A stretch of DNA of 64,000 nt from Thunnus maccoyii (lineage: Eukaryota > Chordata > Actinopteri > Scombriformes > Scombridae), in the NCBI RefSeq assembly GCF_910596095.1, contig NC_056550.1, positions 1,612,001-1,676,000 on the forward strand. The letters are read 5' to 3'. Below, one piece after another: positions 1-13,000 of this stretch (the stretch's first letter is position 1; every line of letters begins with the position of its first letter). Below the pieces are notes generated by a model that was given only the letters and a program-made list of their open reading frames with translations, ran no database searches and was not told where the DNA came from. A program made the position numbers and the translations under genes.

Positions 1-903
1 TGTTTTCTGGCAAATTACCACAACCTTGAACTTGGGAGGTACTGACCTCAAGCCAACCCTTTCATACTTTTCAGACAATGTGTGTTCAACCTCATATCCA
101 TTTATATGAACAAGCTGTCACTCTGCTTCTCACTGTTAGCAGAGACTTCAGTCTGCTGTGTAGTCCCATCACTTCACTGATAAACCAGATTATCACAAGA
201 AATTACATCCAATAATTACCAGATATACAGTTTCATCCCTCTCTCTGTCCATATGCATGCTTCTTTTCTCTTGATCATCCACATGTGCACCCTCTATTTC
301 TCTCTCTCCTTATTTCTGTCTTTTTCTCTCTCCCTCTCTTTCTCTTCATAAAGTTGGTAAATTGACATTGAACATCAGTATTTTTGAGTTTCCACTGCAT
401 TCACCAAAGCCAGACATCGTCCGACTTGTGTCTAACTCTGGTCAAAAGGAAGGTTGACACATGTTGACCCATTCAGATTCTCTCAACGTGGGTTTGACCT
501 GCGTCACTGGTCTAAATGGAGTAAAAGTCAGTCAGACACACAATCTGTCAATGAAAATTGCAAATAATTGCTGACAAAGTGAGACCACGCTGGAGCCCAA
601 CATCCACTGACCAACTTCACTTGCTACCAAGGATGAAGAGTCAACTCTCTCCTGGCTATAAATGAACCAGATGACTGTGGACCAACTGTCCTGGCACCCC
701 AAGACACAACAGTAGATCCTGTTAAAATTAAACATACACATCTAGACTTAATGGGCAAACTCCATGACTCATCTAGTACCTATACAAGAGATGATTTATT
801 ATTTGGTAACCAGGAGCCCCAATGCTTCTTTTTTTATCACTTGTGTCTCTGCCTTCTATCTTTACAACATTAGCTTCATCCCAACCCTCCTAAATGCTCT
901 CAC
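1..903. other. trpm4: trpm4 intron at window edge
   Basis: I looked on the minus strand for the next exon (a WETVQKENF-like motif) and did not find it. The stretch includes a CT-rich run near 285-350. No repeat was recognised. Confidence 0.6.
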
Positions 904-1085
904 CGAAGTGTTTGTTCTTGACTGAGGGGATGCGGCGGATGTATCTTTTGATCAAAAGGTGGAGGTGTGAGATGATGATGAAGGGTGGGGCCAGGCAGGG
1001 CCTTGAGTGGTACTCCACTATCAGGTTGTAACGCTGAAACTTCCAGTAGGTGTCACTGCGCTCCTGTACTTTGGAGAAGGTGTAG
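904..1085 (-). CDS. trpm4: trpm4 exon 24 (residues 1089-1149, TRP helix)
   Basis: Encodes YTFSKVQ, then the TRP helix [32 protein letters not shown] and [11 protein letters not shown]. Acceptor CCACAG, donor TTCG/GTGAGA. This is the last trpm4 exon in the window; the expected WE.V.KENF and coiled-coil exons must lie to the left. Confidence 0.95.
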
Positions 1086-4000
1086 CTGTGGACAGTAAAT
1101 CAAAACCTCATTATGCATATACAGACAGCTACAGTGCTTTCCTACTCTGGGTTTCTATAATGTACAACATAAAGTACAATTGTTCCTGTTTCAAATCTGT
1201 TTAATCAGTGGGACAGCTTCGGAACTGAAATGAATCGCTCTAAACGCCAGTGTACCTGAACATAGCAATGAGCAAGTTGACCAGTAGTATGTTGGTAACC
1301 AGCAGGTAGATGACCAGGAGGATGACAACCAGCCAGTTGGCGTAGGTGCTCATGCAGGGCTCCTTTCCTGCTTCAATTAGTGTGGCGTTGTTTGTACACT
1401 CTATTTCCGTCAACTTGTCAGCTACAAGGAATGACAGACCAATGAAGAGGTGAAAAACAACATGTAAGGATTTATGCTCCACATTTACAAGCAACTTACA
1501 GAGGGACACATATGACAGTAACTATGAAAGGCAACAATAGCAGTTGAACCCCTTCACACTGAGTTGCCAGTTTATTAAACAGTATTAAATCTTGTGCAAT
1601 AGATCTTATGTCTATGAAGCTTACTGTATTCAGTTTTTGTCGATTCTCCATCTCTGTTCATTAATTTTTATGGTCATTTTGCAGCTGTAGTCTGTGGTGC
1701 TTGCTGTTGATATAATTATTATACACTAACCTTTTAGCACACCCTCTAGAGTATGCTACACGCGTATTTCACTTCAAATATTGAGAAATATGGATGTGAC
1801 AAGTCAATTCTCTCATTCTTTCAATCAGGATCCATTAAGGTAGGGTTTATTGTATTGTAATGGATGTTTTACTGTACTGAACTGCATTATATTTACCTAA
1901 GTATACTTAATAATCTGGCAACTCTGTGCATGAGTACAATTATGATTAAAAATTATACCCTTTGGCTGCATGTGTAAAAAATACATTGCGTACTGTTGCA
2001 ATGGCCATTATAAGTGAATCGAGGCAAAATTTAGACAATAAATAATATGCATCACTCTATTTCTGAGGCTCTTTATGCTCCAATTTAATTTTGGAAGAAA
2101 GACACAAATGGATGTTGATGTTGGAAATTGCTAAATTATATACACTGTCTCATCTTAAGAAGGTTCTGCAATATTTGTAATAAGTCTTGAGATGGTCATG
2201 CAAATCTTTTATGAATAAATGTGTATTATCATTGTCTCAAAACTGAGATGAATTAAATGAAATGAAAGCTTTAGAAGAAATGTCATTTCAGAGGTTGTAA
2301 TTTTGAATAGACTTTGACTAAAATTTCTGTCATCTACGTAATTTCAAACATGGAGGACGCACTGAGGGAACTAAAGGTCCTTGTGCTTGAGATAAAGAGA
2401 CTGAGCCACTCACCATCCATTTCATTTATGGGTATTTGTCCAAAAATGTGCAGGTAAGGTCTATAGAACACACGGCGAAATATCCAATCAGGACGGGGAT
2501 CATATGAGTAGAGGAGTGCCTGATTGGCTACTCCATAGGCCATGAGCCACACAGCCAGAAAAAAGAGGAAGAAGAAAACATCCTTCATCTGAGGGAAGGA
2601 AAGAGAGACCAGAGATGGATGATGCTGTAGGATCGGCCCTGGTGTAAGGTCATGATTAAGACTTTGTCATTTCAATTAGATCTCCAGAGGATACATGGTC
2701 TGTTTTAATGACATGCCATTGCATTGTGATGAAACACATTAAAGTATATTGGTCAATATCTGTGTATTGTATGTGTATGTGTGTATTGCACTATTTGGTG
2801 CCTTTGTCACAGGTGTTGAAGATGACTGTAGCTAATTATAGTTTTGGTCATTTTGTGAGTTTTGTGTTCACTCACCATTTTGCCAACAATGATAATCTTG
2901 GGACCAAGCTGTTTGTGTATGGCAAAGATATGGATCAGACGTAGTGTGAAGACCATATAATCTATGGCCATCACAGCTCGGCCAAACTCATATGACCAGG
3001 GAAACATTCTAGAAAACAAAACAGGGCAATCAAGCCTTGGTCATTATGTCATGCAAGGCACAGCATTGCTCATATTCACCCACATAATGAACACAGACAA
3101 CCAGATAAGGAAGAAAAATATTGACTGGCTTTTGAGCTTGTCTGTACAAATACATGAGGGGGACAGGTAGCAGAGCCTTGGATCCTTTGGTGGAGCAGTC
3201 AGTGTAAATCCTCAGACAGTGTGTTAGAAGAGTCACCTGCAGCACAGAGCCAAAGTAAAGAGCATGATAGCTGTGAGGTCACACTTGTTCCACACATCCT
3301 GGATGTAGTTCTTCATTCGCTGGAGCACAGAGTTACCACCCATAAAGAAGGTCTGTCAATCAGAGAGAAAAGAGTCACATAAAATATCATATGTTGGATG
3401 GATCAGGGTATTTATACAATATGCGTGCATATCTGTGTCACAGAGAAATGTGTATTTTAGATGATTTGGTAACCAATTAGCATTTGCTGTGTTGCTTCAG
3501 GTACTGGAGAGAAGATCTATCCAGGAAGTCCTGTTTGAGTAACAGATCCATATGGGTTGAAGGTTTATCAGACTCCAAAGTAAGGCACAGCAGTTTATAT
3601 TAAGAAGATGAAGTCTTCATAATATAATAATATACAATTCTGGAGAGTTATCATGGTAACATTTTATCCTATGTCTCAATTGTTGCGAGGTAAACAGTAG
3701 AACTACACTGTTCACATTACAGTATTCTACCAGGAATGCATGCTTGCAAGTAGTTGATCGGCCAACATGGTATGTCGTTGGATGGCATCACATTGCATTG
3801 CAGCAACTTTTTTGATGGACAACCCTGTGTTGGGACCCCCACTCTAACAACACTGTGGCTTCATTGAAATAAGGAGGATTTTTTGAAGCAGAGCTAATGG
3901 TAGTCTGAACAAAGCTTTAAGGTAGAGCCACATTAGCTGTCTTTTTAAAGAAACTGCCCTGTACTCAGCCCTGAAAAAAGATATATCTCAATTCCTATGT

Positions 4001-7000
4001 GGGTAATAAATAAATTGACCAAAGACTGTTAACAATGTATGGGAGTGTACATTATAGTGTCTTAACAACCAACCTGTCGAAGCTCTTCACACACTAAGGT
4101 GAAAACCCAGAAGTAGAGCACAAACTCCAGAGTGGCAGGGCCGTCAGGGGGTGGGGGCTTGAAATCCACCAACAGAACATAGGCAAACAGGCAGAGGAAC
4201 AGGAAGTACATCAACACGTTGCCTAAGAATGAGGTGACAGGGGCAAACCAGAACTGTCTCCACCGTGTCACAAGAAATGGTCTCTTGGAGATGGATGGCA
4301 ACGAGACTGAGGTAAAGAAAAGTAAAAGAGGAAACACAGGAATGATTCAAAGATGTCAACAATAATGATGCCAATATTTTGTCATATATTTTGTCAGAGG
4401 GCAGACACAAGGGAAGAGAGAGAGAGAGAGGAAGAGGAAGGAGATACAAATGCAAGGAAGTGGACGTGCTGCTGATAGTGTGACTCTTGAGGCCATGATG
4501 GACAGTGAATGATAACTCTTGTCCCTGGGGTATTTTGGTTTTGTTTCTGTCTGCATGTATTTGTCAGCCTAAGTGAATTGAGACCAAAGCAGAGTTCAGT
4601 GCATGGTTGGCTCAGGTAATGGGTAAATTGAGAATTTCATTTCAGACTCAGCTCCCTCTCGCCACAATGATCCGAGACAATGCCCCAATCATTGCCAACA
4701 CCATGCCAGTCCATCTTACCCTCACTCACATTTTAGATATCTCTTATCTCAAATTACTAGACAGACTCCCATGAGAATAGGTATGGATTCATGGTTCTCG
4801 GGGCAATTCTTAATGATTTTGGTGATCCCCTGATATTTCCACTGACAACACCATCAGGCTAAAATGTCAACTTGATCAAGTCTTTGGTGCATGTTATGGT
4901 ATCTGGAACACTACTGCAATGGCTTGATTTCTATTACACTACCACTGATGGCCATTCTACTAGCACCTACTGAGCACACTCAATGTTCCCCAGAGACTGA
5001 ACCCTGTACATTTTAGATCCATGAGCTGTCACCATTGCCCGCAAGATGTAATAATCTACTGAACAGATTTTTATCCCCACTACTGGTAAGACTGTAAGTA
5101 TATGTCAAAGACAAGTTTTCTTTCATTTGGATATTAGTTAGTTTTGGTTTTAACACACCAGTTAAACAAGGATGGTGATCCTTCATTATATGAGGCTCAG
5201 AGAATAGCAAAACCAATATGTTGTTTTTTCCATTACAGCAAACAGCAGGCATAATTTTGTTTTGTCATTATTATCAATAAATCCCATAAAAAACAACAAC
5301 AATGAATTTATCCCACTTACACATATTGTCTGTGTTTTCTGTCATTACCATGAATACAGCAAAGTTTATTCTTCTATTCTTCTGACACTCAGAGAGATTG
5401 AAAATGCAGTCATAGAATTAGTTTCAGAGCAAATTACTGGTGTTGTGTTCATTGTACTGAAGGAACATGTTTCCAGCACCTTGCTGACTTCATGCCTGAA
5501 TGAATTCAGGAAGTTTCTTAGTTTCTGCAGGGCAGAAGTACCTAAGAGAGTAGCTATTGAGTGTATGTGCCAATAGCAGAATAGTGATCAAACCCACCTT
5601 TCAGGTTTTCTTTTAGAGCCTGGAACTCTTCAGCTTCTTCATCACTGCAATCCCAGAACAAAGAATCAGGGACTTTTGTTAAAACTGAGGAGAACTGTCA
5701 TACAACCCTAATCTGATTTATTTTTGTATAATTTACATTTACTTTTGTATAATGTCAGCAAGGGAGAAGACGGTTCCATCATTCCCATCCAGACTGTCAG
5801 TGTCTCTGCCTTGGTGGACCGTAAGAGACTTAACCTCCTCCTCTTGTTCCCTGTAGTATGCACACACACAACCACCCAGTTAATGGTAAAAATTAATTCT
5901 TGACTTTGTTAACTTGGTTGTTTTTCTGTAATAATGCAGTATGTCCTACTCTCAACACTCAAGTCATTTAGGCTTCTGTCAGATACAATCACCAGATCCA
6001 TTGCCAACACAAAACTGAATCAACAGTGTCCTGAACATCTGCTCTGTATGCACTATTGTTTGGTCAAGTTTGGACTGTTCTGCATGATAAAAGGTGTACC
6101 TCCTTCACATAATCCTTTTGTGGTGGGAAAAATGTCCTTTCAACCAATTTTCATCAGAATATTTTCCCACACATCCAAAAGTTGTGTTCTCATGCAGGAT
6201 GACACATTGAGGATAAAGAGTATCTGATGTTGAACAGATTGTAAAGCCCTCTGAGGCTATTTTTGCAATGTGTGATTTTGGACTGTATAAATAAAATTTA
6301 GAAAAAGCCTCTACATATAGGAAGAGTTTTAATAAATCAATCAATAAATTACATGATTAAACCACAGACTACTTGCACTACACATAGTAAAATTCCATTT
6401 TTGCCCAGACTTTTTAATAATCAAAATTGCTACCAACAAATTCCTACATTTTTAAGATCACAAACTAAAAGCAATGAGCCCTGAAACCAGGATGGAATCA
6501 AATCGCAAATACACACTCACAAACACAATTCCACAATAAACACATAGCATAACACAATAATAACTGAATACTGACCTGAAGCTGATAAGGTCTGTATAGA
6601 GTAGGGGGGGCATGAAGAAGGTGAGAACCAGTTTCCAGACCTCGGTGTTCTGCTCCATGTCCCCCCACCAGATCTGAGACAGCAGAGACTACAGCAGAAA
6701 GCAGCACTCTCACTACAGCAGCTCCCAACCAACATTACACTCACAGATGACATTCATTTACACTGTCTGCATATGATATGATACGATTTTTTTATGCTTA
6801 ACCTTGGTATGTGACACTATTGATAAATATCAATATCAATAAATTTAATATATAACTTTAATTTTAAATTTGGTTTTCCCAATTTAAATACAGTAAGCCT
6901 TTTTTACTGTAGAGCCACATTATATGTTAACTATACGGTACGCATTAAGCATTTTTACTTCTAAGCCATGAAGAACGTACTTGATAAAAATTTACGGTCT

Positions 7001-10000
7001 CACGTTTCCTCTTGTTTTCTCATATTTAAGCCTTTGATAAAGGTTGATTACTATTTAAAGCCCCCTTAAGTAAGATTGCATTTTTTACAGTCTGTTAAAT
7101 CCTAGAGTTAGGAGGAGGACATCATCTCTACCTGAACACCGTCATGGCTGAAGAACAGGCGAGCGTCAGCTGCAGTGGCCATCTGCAGGCAGGTAGCTCC
7201 GCCCCACACTGGAGACTTCCTTATAAGGAGAGTGAAGGAGCGACTCTCACTGCTCTGGTAACATTCACCAAATACATCTGAGCACAGCACAGCACAGAAC
7301 ACACAGATGGATATTTTTATCTTCTTCATAATGGCTAAAGATGAGGATTGAATTCCTAGGTGACTAGATATCAGGGTTTCAACTTTTAGATTAAAAAATG
7401 TATAATTAAATGTTTTAAATCTAAAGGTTATTCACTTAAATGCATTTCGACAGATTTACAGGGGCTACCCTTTCATTTGCTGCACAGTATTGGCTTGGTG
7501 GTGAGATGTGATTGAGATTTTCTTTAACTTTGCTTATAGCTGATGCACAATACAGTCCACATACTAGAAGGCAGAACAGCTTGTGGTCTCACTCACCGTG
7601 TGCCAGATTCTCTAAGTTCTGTGCCAGTTCCTTCATGGCAAGCTTGTTCTCAGTCTCATTCTCGAGTTTAGAAAGCTCCCTCAGCATCTTACAGCCACCC
7701 AGAGCGCTCAGCACTGACTCCTCTGCCTGTCAAGGAAACACAGAAACACAGACGCCTGTCCAAGAAAAATGGCAGCTTTTTGATCTCGATGAAGATCTTT
7801 TTTTTCTTGCTTCTATTTGACAGTACAGAGAGACAGGAAACAGGGGTAGAGAGAGGGGTATGACATGCAACAAAGGTCCACAGGAGTTGAATCATGGATT
7901 TTGCAGGTATGTGTAGGCTACTGGGGCACCCTAAAACTGGTCAAGTTTAAACTACAAACAATTACAGGTGGATCTCACCATCTCCCAGAAGAAAACAGCC
8001 ATTTCACGGCGATTCTGCAGGACAGCCCAGATGAACAGAGCTGCCCAGGGTGATGGACAGCGCTTGTCCCGGTACATACACTCCCCCAGCAACATCTTGT
8101 TGACTTGCTGAAGGTAAAACAACAGAGTCACCAGTGAAGGATTTAGATCTCAACAAAGATTCTCTCTTACGGCTTAGAACATGATCTGTTTTAATCTGGG
8201 CCAGCAGCTTTCCTCTGTTTTCAGTGATTTTGTAGGGTGGCCCAAAACACAACCTTTTAAGAAAGTAGTTGCTATGTCTTCATCTGATGGGAGATGTCAA
8301 CTTTTGAAAGGTTTACTTAAGTGCTGTTCACTGACCTTCATAGACTTCCTGGTGCTAGAGGTGGGGTCCAGGCCCAGAGACACATAGTAGAAAGGCTGAC
8401 AGACATCACCCAACAAGTCCCACACCAGGCGGGATACCTGCAGCATCACCACACACTTTACTATTACTATGTACCGCGCAATCTTGCTTTCATGTAATGA
8501 CAACTGATGTAAAGCAGACAAACAAAAACTATTACACAGTTTGCTGTTGGAAATGACATTGTTCTATTTCAAAATAGTTCAGTGCTATTTATGTGAGTCT
8601 GTTTACATGAGCACGATCAGACGGTTGACTGAAGTGAAGTGAATGTAAAACTGGTGCATTCAGTGACTTTTCAAACCTCCCCAGCGACTTTGTTTTTTAA
8701 AAGTAATGAGTGACAAGTCCAGTGTCACCCAACCATAGGTCCAGACCAGCAGCTCTAGATACAATTGGGTGAATAATGCCCTATGACTTTCACCAAATGA
8801 GGGAATATCTTGTGGAAGAATGCTGTTTATCCCTCCAGCAGAGTTCCACACATTTGGAGAATCCATGACAAGTATCACTGAAGTTGTTCTGGAGGCTCAA
8901 GGTGGAATAACACCCCGTGATCAGTGCAAGCAGCACTTTGACTGTTAAGTATTTTCATGATCTTGAAATTCACTTTACCCGTCTGTGTGGTATTTTGGTA
9001 ACGAGCATAGACCACATGGTGCACAGGTGGGAGGAGAGGAGCCAATTGGTGGTAATTTTATTGAAATTTATTGAGCCAGTACAAAGCGGGTTGATGGTAT
9101 TTTGGTGGAAAGTCACACTTTTTCAGTTTGCAGTTTCCTGATTCTGTCAACTGGGGACAACAATATACTATGAGTAAATGAGCAGCAATTATGGAATAAT
9201 TCTTTAAATGTAAATTAATAATTCTAACTAAAAAATCTTCAGCCTTTCAAGTAGTATAAAAATGTTCCATGTGATGATGAATATCAGTAAAGCAACCTGC
9301 ATTGATATATAAATTGATGGGTGATTTTTACAGCAGCTGCTGCTAAAGCTTTTATATAGAGTATGAGAAGCTTCTCCTTCAGTTCATGAAATCCCTGCAA
9401 CATCTGAAGGCAGCAGACAGATGTTGATAAATGTGTGATCAAATATGTGTTTACCTTAATTAAATCTCATGCAAATGACACTAGGCTGCTACAAAATAAC
9501 CACACACACATCTATACACACCTAACTGGTCAGTTATAACTCACGGGAAACTTTGGATTAATGGAGCTCATTATTCACTTCATCACAGGCTCCTTTCCAG
9601 CTTTTAGCAAAAGTGGTGTTTCATGTTTTATTCTTGAAATGCACTACAGTGCAAACACTTTCAATTATGATGTGATACTGCAGAATTAAGACCAGATCCA
9701 ATAATATAAATGTATTATTGTTATTTTTAATTCAGTTGTTAATGTACTAATTTTGCTAATAATTGTAGATTGTAAGTATTTAAAAACAGGAGAAGCATCA
9801 TCATCACCATGATAATATCAGCATGACATTAACACCATCATCCTCGCACCCAATGCACATTCATTAACAGTTTCATTAAACCTGCTATCAATATTTTATG
9901 TTCCTTTTTCCTCACCTCATAGAGGCTCAGCTCCTTTGCTGAGACGGGTCCAGTCAGTGCACTCTGGGGACTCTTTAGAGGTACTGTCACAGCTCCATCC

Positions 10001-13000
10001 ATGCTGGGCATGGATCCTGCCAGGCCCTGTCTCTCACTCAAGCGCCTCTGGAGCAGAATGTAAGCCAGTGAGCTGTCAGACAGTGAGCGGTACAGGCTCT
10101 CCAAGCGCTGGTATGTCAGGTAGTCCAGGATATTCAGACCGTTTTCACAGAAGAGACGTACAAACTGGGGCTTGTCATTGATCAGAGCATCTGTCATGGA
10201 GTCTTCCAGGTCCTCATACTGAAAGTACAATCACCAATCATCAGCATTATATGATTGAAGCATAACACTTTCTGTACCATAGCCCCAGGGTTGAGTGAAA
10301 AACAATCTTAGCACTGCCAAACCATGATGGTCTCTGCCCTTAATTAACCTTTCTCACTATATTTAGCTCTCAGTATTTCAGTAAGTCCTATGTCACAAGC
10401 TGAAATTTACTGAGCACAATCATGCTCTCCTGGGGATTAAACATTTGATTTTAATGACTCCATGACTTTTCCTCTACCAGGACACACTTCTTCTTAGCTT
10501 ATCATTGGTGAGTTATCAATGGTACCTTGCATTAGCTCAGTCAGAGAGGCTGCACTTGCATTAGCTGATTGGCATCAGCTTCATTCATGCTCCACAATCA
10601 CTGGCTGATTCACCAGCTGCTTGGCAACCAGCCTACTAGTAACATCCAATAATATTTCTACCAGAACTGAGGTGTACAAGGTGACGTTTATAACCTGACT
10701 CTTGTCACCATTGCGCTGTTGATACGTTCATGTCAACACTGATTGCTGCAACATCCTAATGTGCTCAGTTTTGGTATTGATTTAACTCAGACTTAATATT
10801 GTCTCTGACTGAAATATGTTGGTCATTCTATCCAACATGTTCAGTAGGCAATATGAGTATTTATGAGATATCAGATATTAGTATAGAGGTAGGCAGAAGA
10901 AACCAATGGAACAGGTAAGTGATTATTAATAAACATGTAAGAACTGATAGTGGGGTCATTTACACCAGCTAGATTTAGGCTTTAGTTAAATAAATTCATT
11001 ATCATGCATCAGTCCAGTCAAGGTACAGTTCAAATAAAGTATTCCTTGATTAACGTTAAAGCACAATTTCAGAGACAGAACAATTTTATCCGTTCTGGCT
11101 ATGGTTAACATTTGGGCAGATTATTTCTTTGTTGTAACATTGCTTCTTGGCAATAAATCTTATACCGTTGGAAAGCCTGTTTATTTCCCTTTTAAATGGT
11201 GCCACATTTGTAAGGAACATGCATTTGTGGGATGAGCAGCAGAGCTGAGTATGTGGGTTGCGCCCATGAAAAATGTACTTCTTGTTTTTGCAGATTATGT
11301 TTTAACTTAATCTGACACTTTCTCCCCCCACAGGCCAAAAATATCATCCAAGTAATGCAAATATAACAAGGGTTTTGTATGGTATTTTGCAAATGCCATT
11401 TGTTCCCACTTTGCTGGATACTAGTCGGCACAAGACGGGGAGTATTTCCGAACCATCCCATAGCACTACTCTGCAGGTAACATTTACCATTGACCTCAAA
11501 ATCATTCCTAGTTAAGGTGAATAGTTGGAGGATTGCTTTATCAAGACAGCCGGGCACAGGATGTTTATGGAAAGCCTAACTCCATATTTAAGTTAGTATA
11601 CAACGAGCCGATGGAAAATAAGGCACTGTTTTTCAGCTTATTGACAAATTCGTAAGTGTCTTTAATGTGAATCAGATATGTATAGATAGAAGATTCAAAT
11701 GATAGTCTATATACTCGCAATATGATATGATTCTGAGCCACAATCACTTACTATCGGTCTACCCGAAGGAACCCTAAACGCAACAGCCCAAGATTCAGGG
11801 CCCTTATGTATTTTAGGTGGCAATTAAAACAATCTAGAGCAAGGCAAGTCAGGACCATAGAAACAGGCCATTTGTTTGACTGTAATATATTTTTGTTCAT
11901 ACAGTTGAGGCACTATTTCCCTGACCATTAGCTCAGATGAAGCCTAGGACACAGGTAGGGGGCATAGTAGATAGAATTGCCAAGCTGTCCATTGGCCTCA
12001 GATATATAATCAACATCTTGTAATTTACCAATGGTCTGCAGAGTGTCCCTCTGCATCGACATGATGTTAGGTTTAATGGCCGTTCTAACTGAAAAGTGAA
12101 ATGGGCAGTGAAATTAGAGTGAACATTGCAACCTTGAAAGACTACAGAGGCTTTAAACTTTTTGTGTTTTTGGACAGACTACAGCAGGGTGATATGTTAG
12201 GTCACTATGACTAGGACAATCAATCCTATGGTTTCAGTTTGTGTGATAAAGGCCTCTCTCGATATATTGTGGTATCCCATGTGTAAAGATGGTGGTTTGA
12301 CAGTAGAACAATTTATCAAAGTTGTCATTCATCTGGACTCTGACCTTCCACTGTATGTCTCCATTGAAGAGCTCAGTTTTGGCGATGTCCACTCGGTTCC
12401 AGGCCACGGCCAGTTTCAGCTCTTCAGTGTATTCACTGGCATCACTGGACACACGTTTACTGGCTTAATACACATACACACACACACACACACATACACA
12501 AAAGCAGCATTTACATGTACTGTACAATAATGGACACTGGGTAAATAACATCAGTGTTGTGATTTTTGGAGTCTTTCATTGTCTTACATAGGCGGGGTCA
12601 GAACTGATGCCATTTTTTCTTGAGTTGATTTGAATGAACTGCTGCTAAAATAGTCTTCATGCGGGTCTTAAGACAAGACTGAACACACAGTGGTTCTTTC
12701 AACATTTACAGTCCAGCAACAAGAGTAACAGAAATCTGTTAACAGACCATAAGTATCCAACAGATATATAGATTCAGGAGAAGTGACACCACTCTGAGTA
12801 GATGTTGAAATCTGGGGACATGAAATCTAGCAGAAACTGATCTCATGAGATGTAGTTAACTTTTGGAGGCTAAGACATCAATCAACAAGTCTGCTTATTT
12901 CAAACAAGCTGTTGTTCAACCAAAAACAAACAAACAAATCTTGATTCTTGTCTACCCCAAAATTACAGGACTATTTTCAAGTTGCCTTTTATGGCCTTTT

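Noticed and set aside
4144..4556. Two further open frames over trpm4 exon 19
   Set aside because: Shadow frames of the S1-S2 exon; they continue into an AG-rich intron run and carry no recognisable domain.
11192..11557. 121-codon open frame on the minus strand as a host gene
   Set aside because: Its AILQ...LTRNDF and NGK.YLQ content belongs to the Penelope-like RT remnant, and neighbouring frames continue the same domain.
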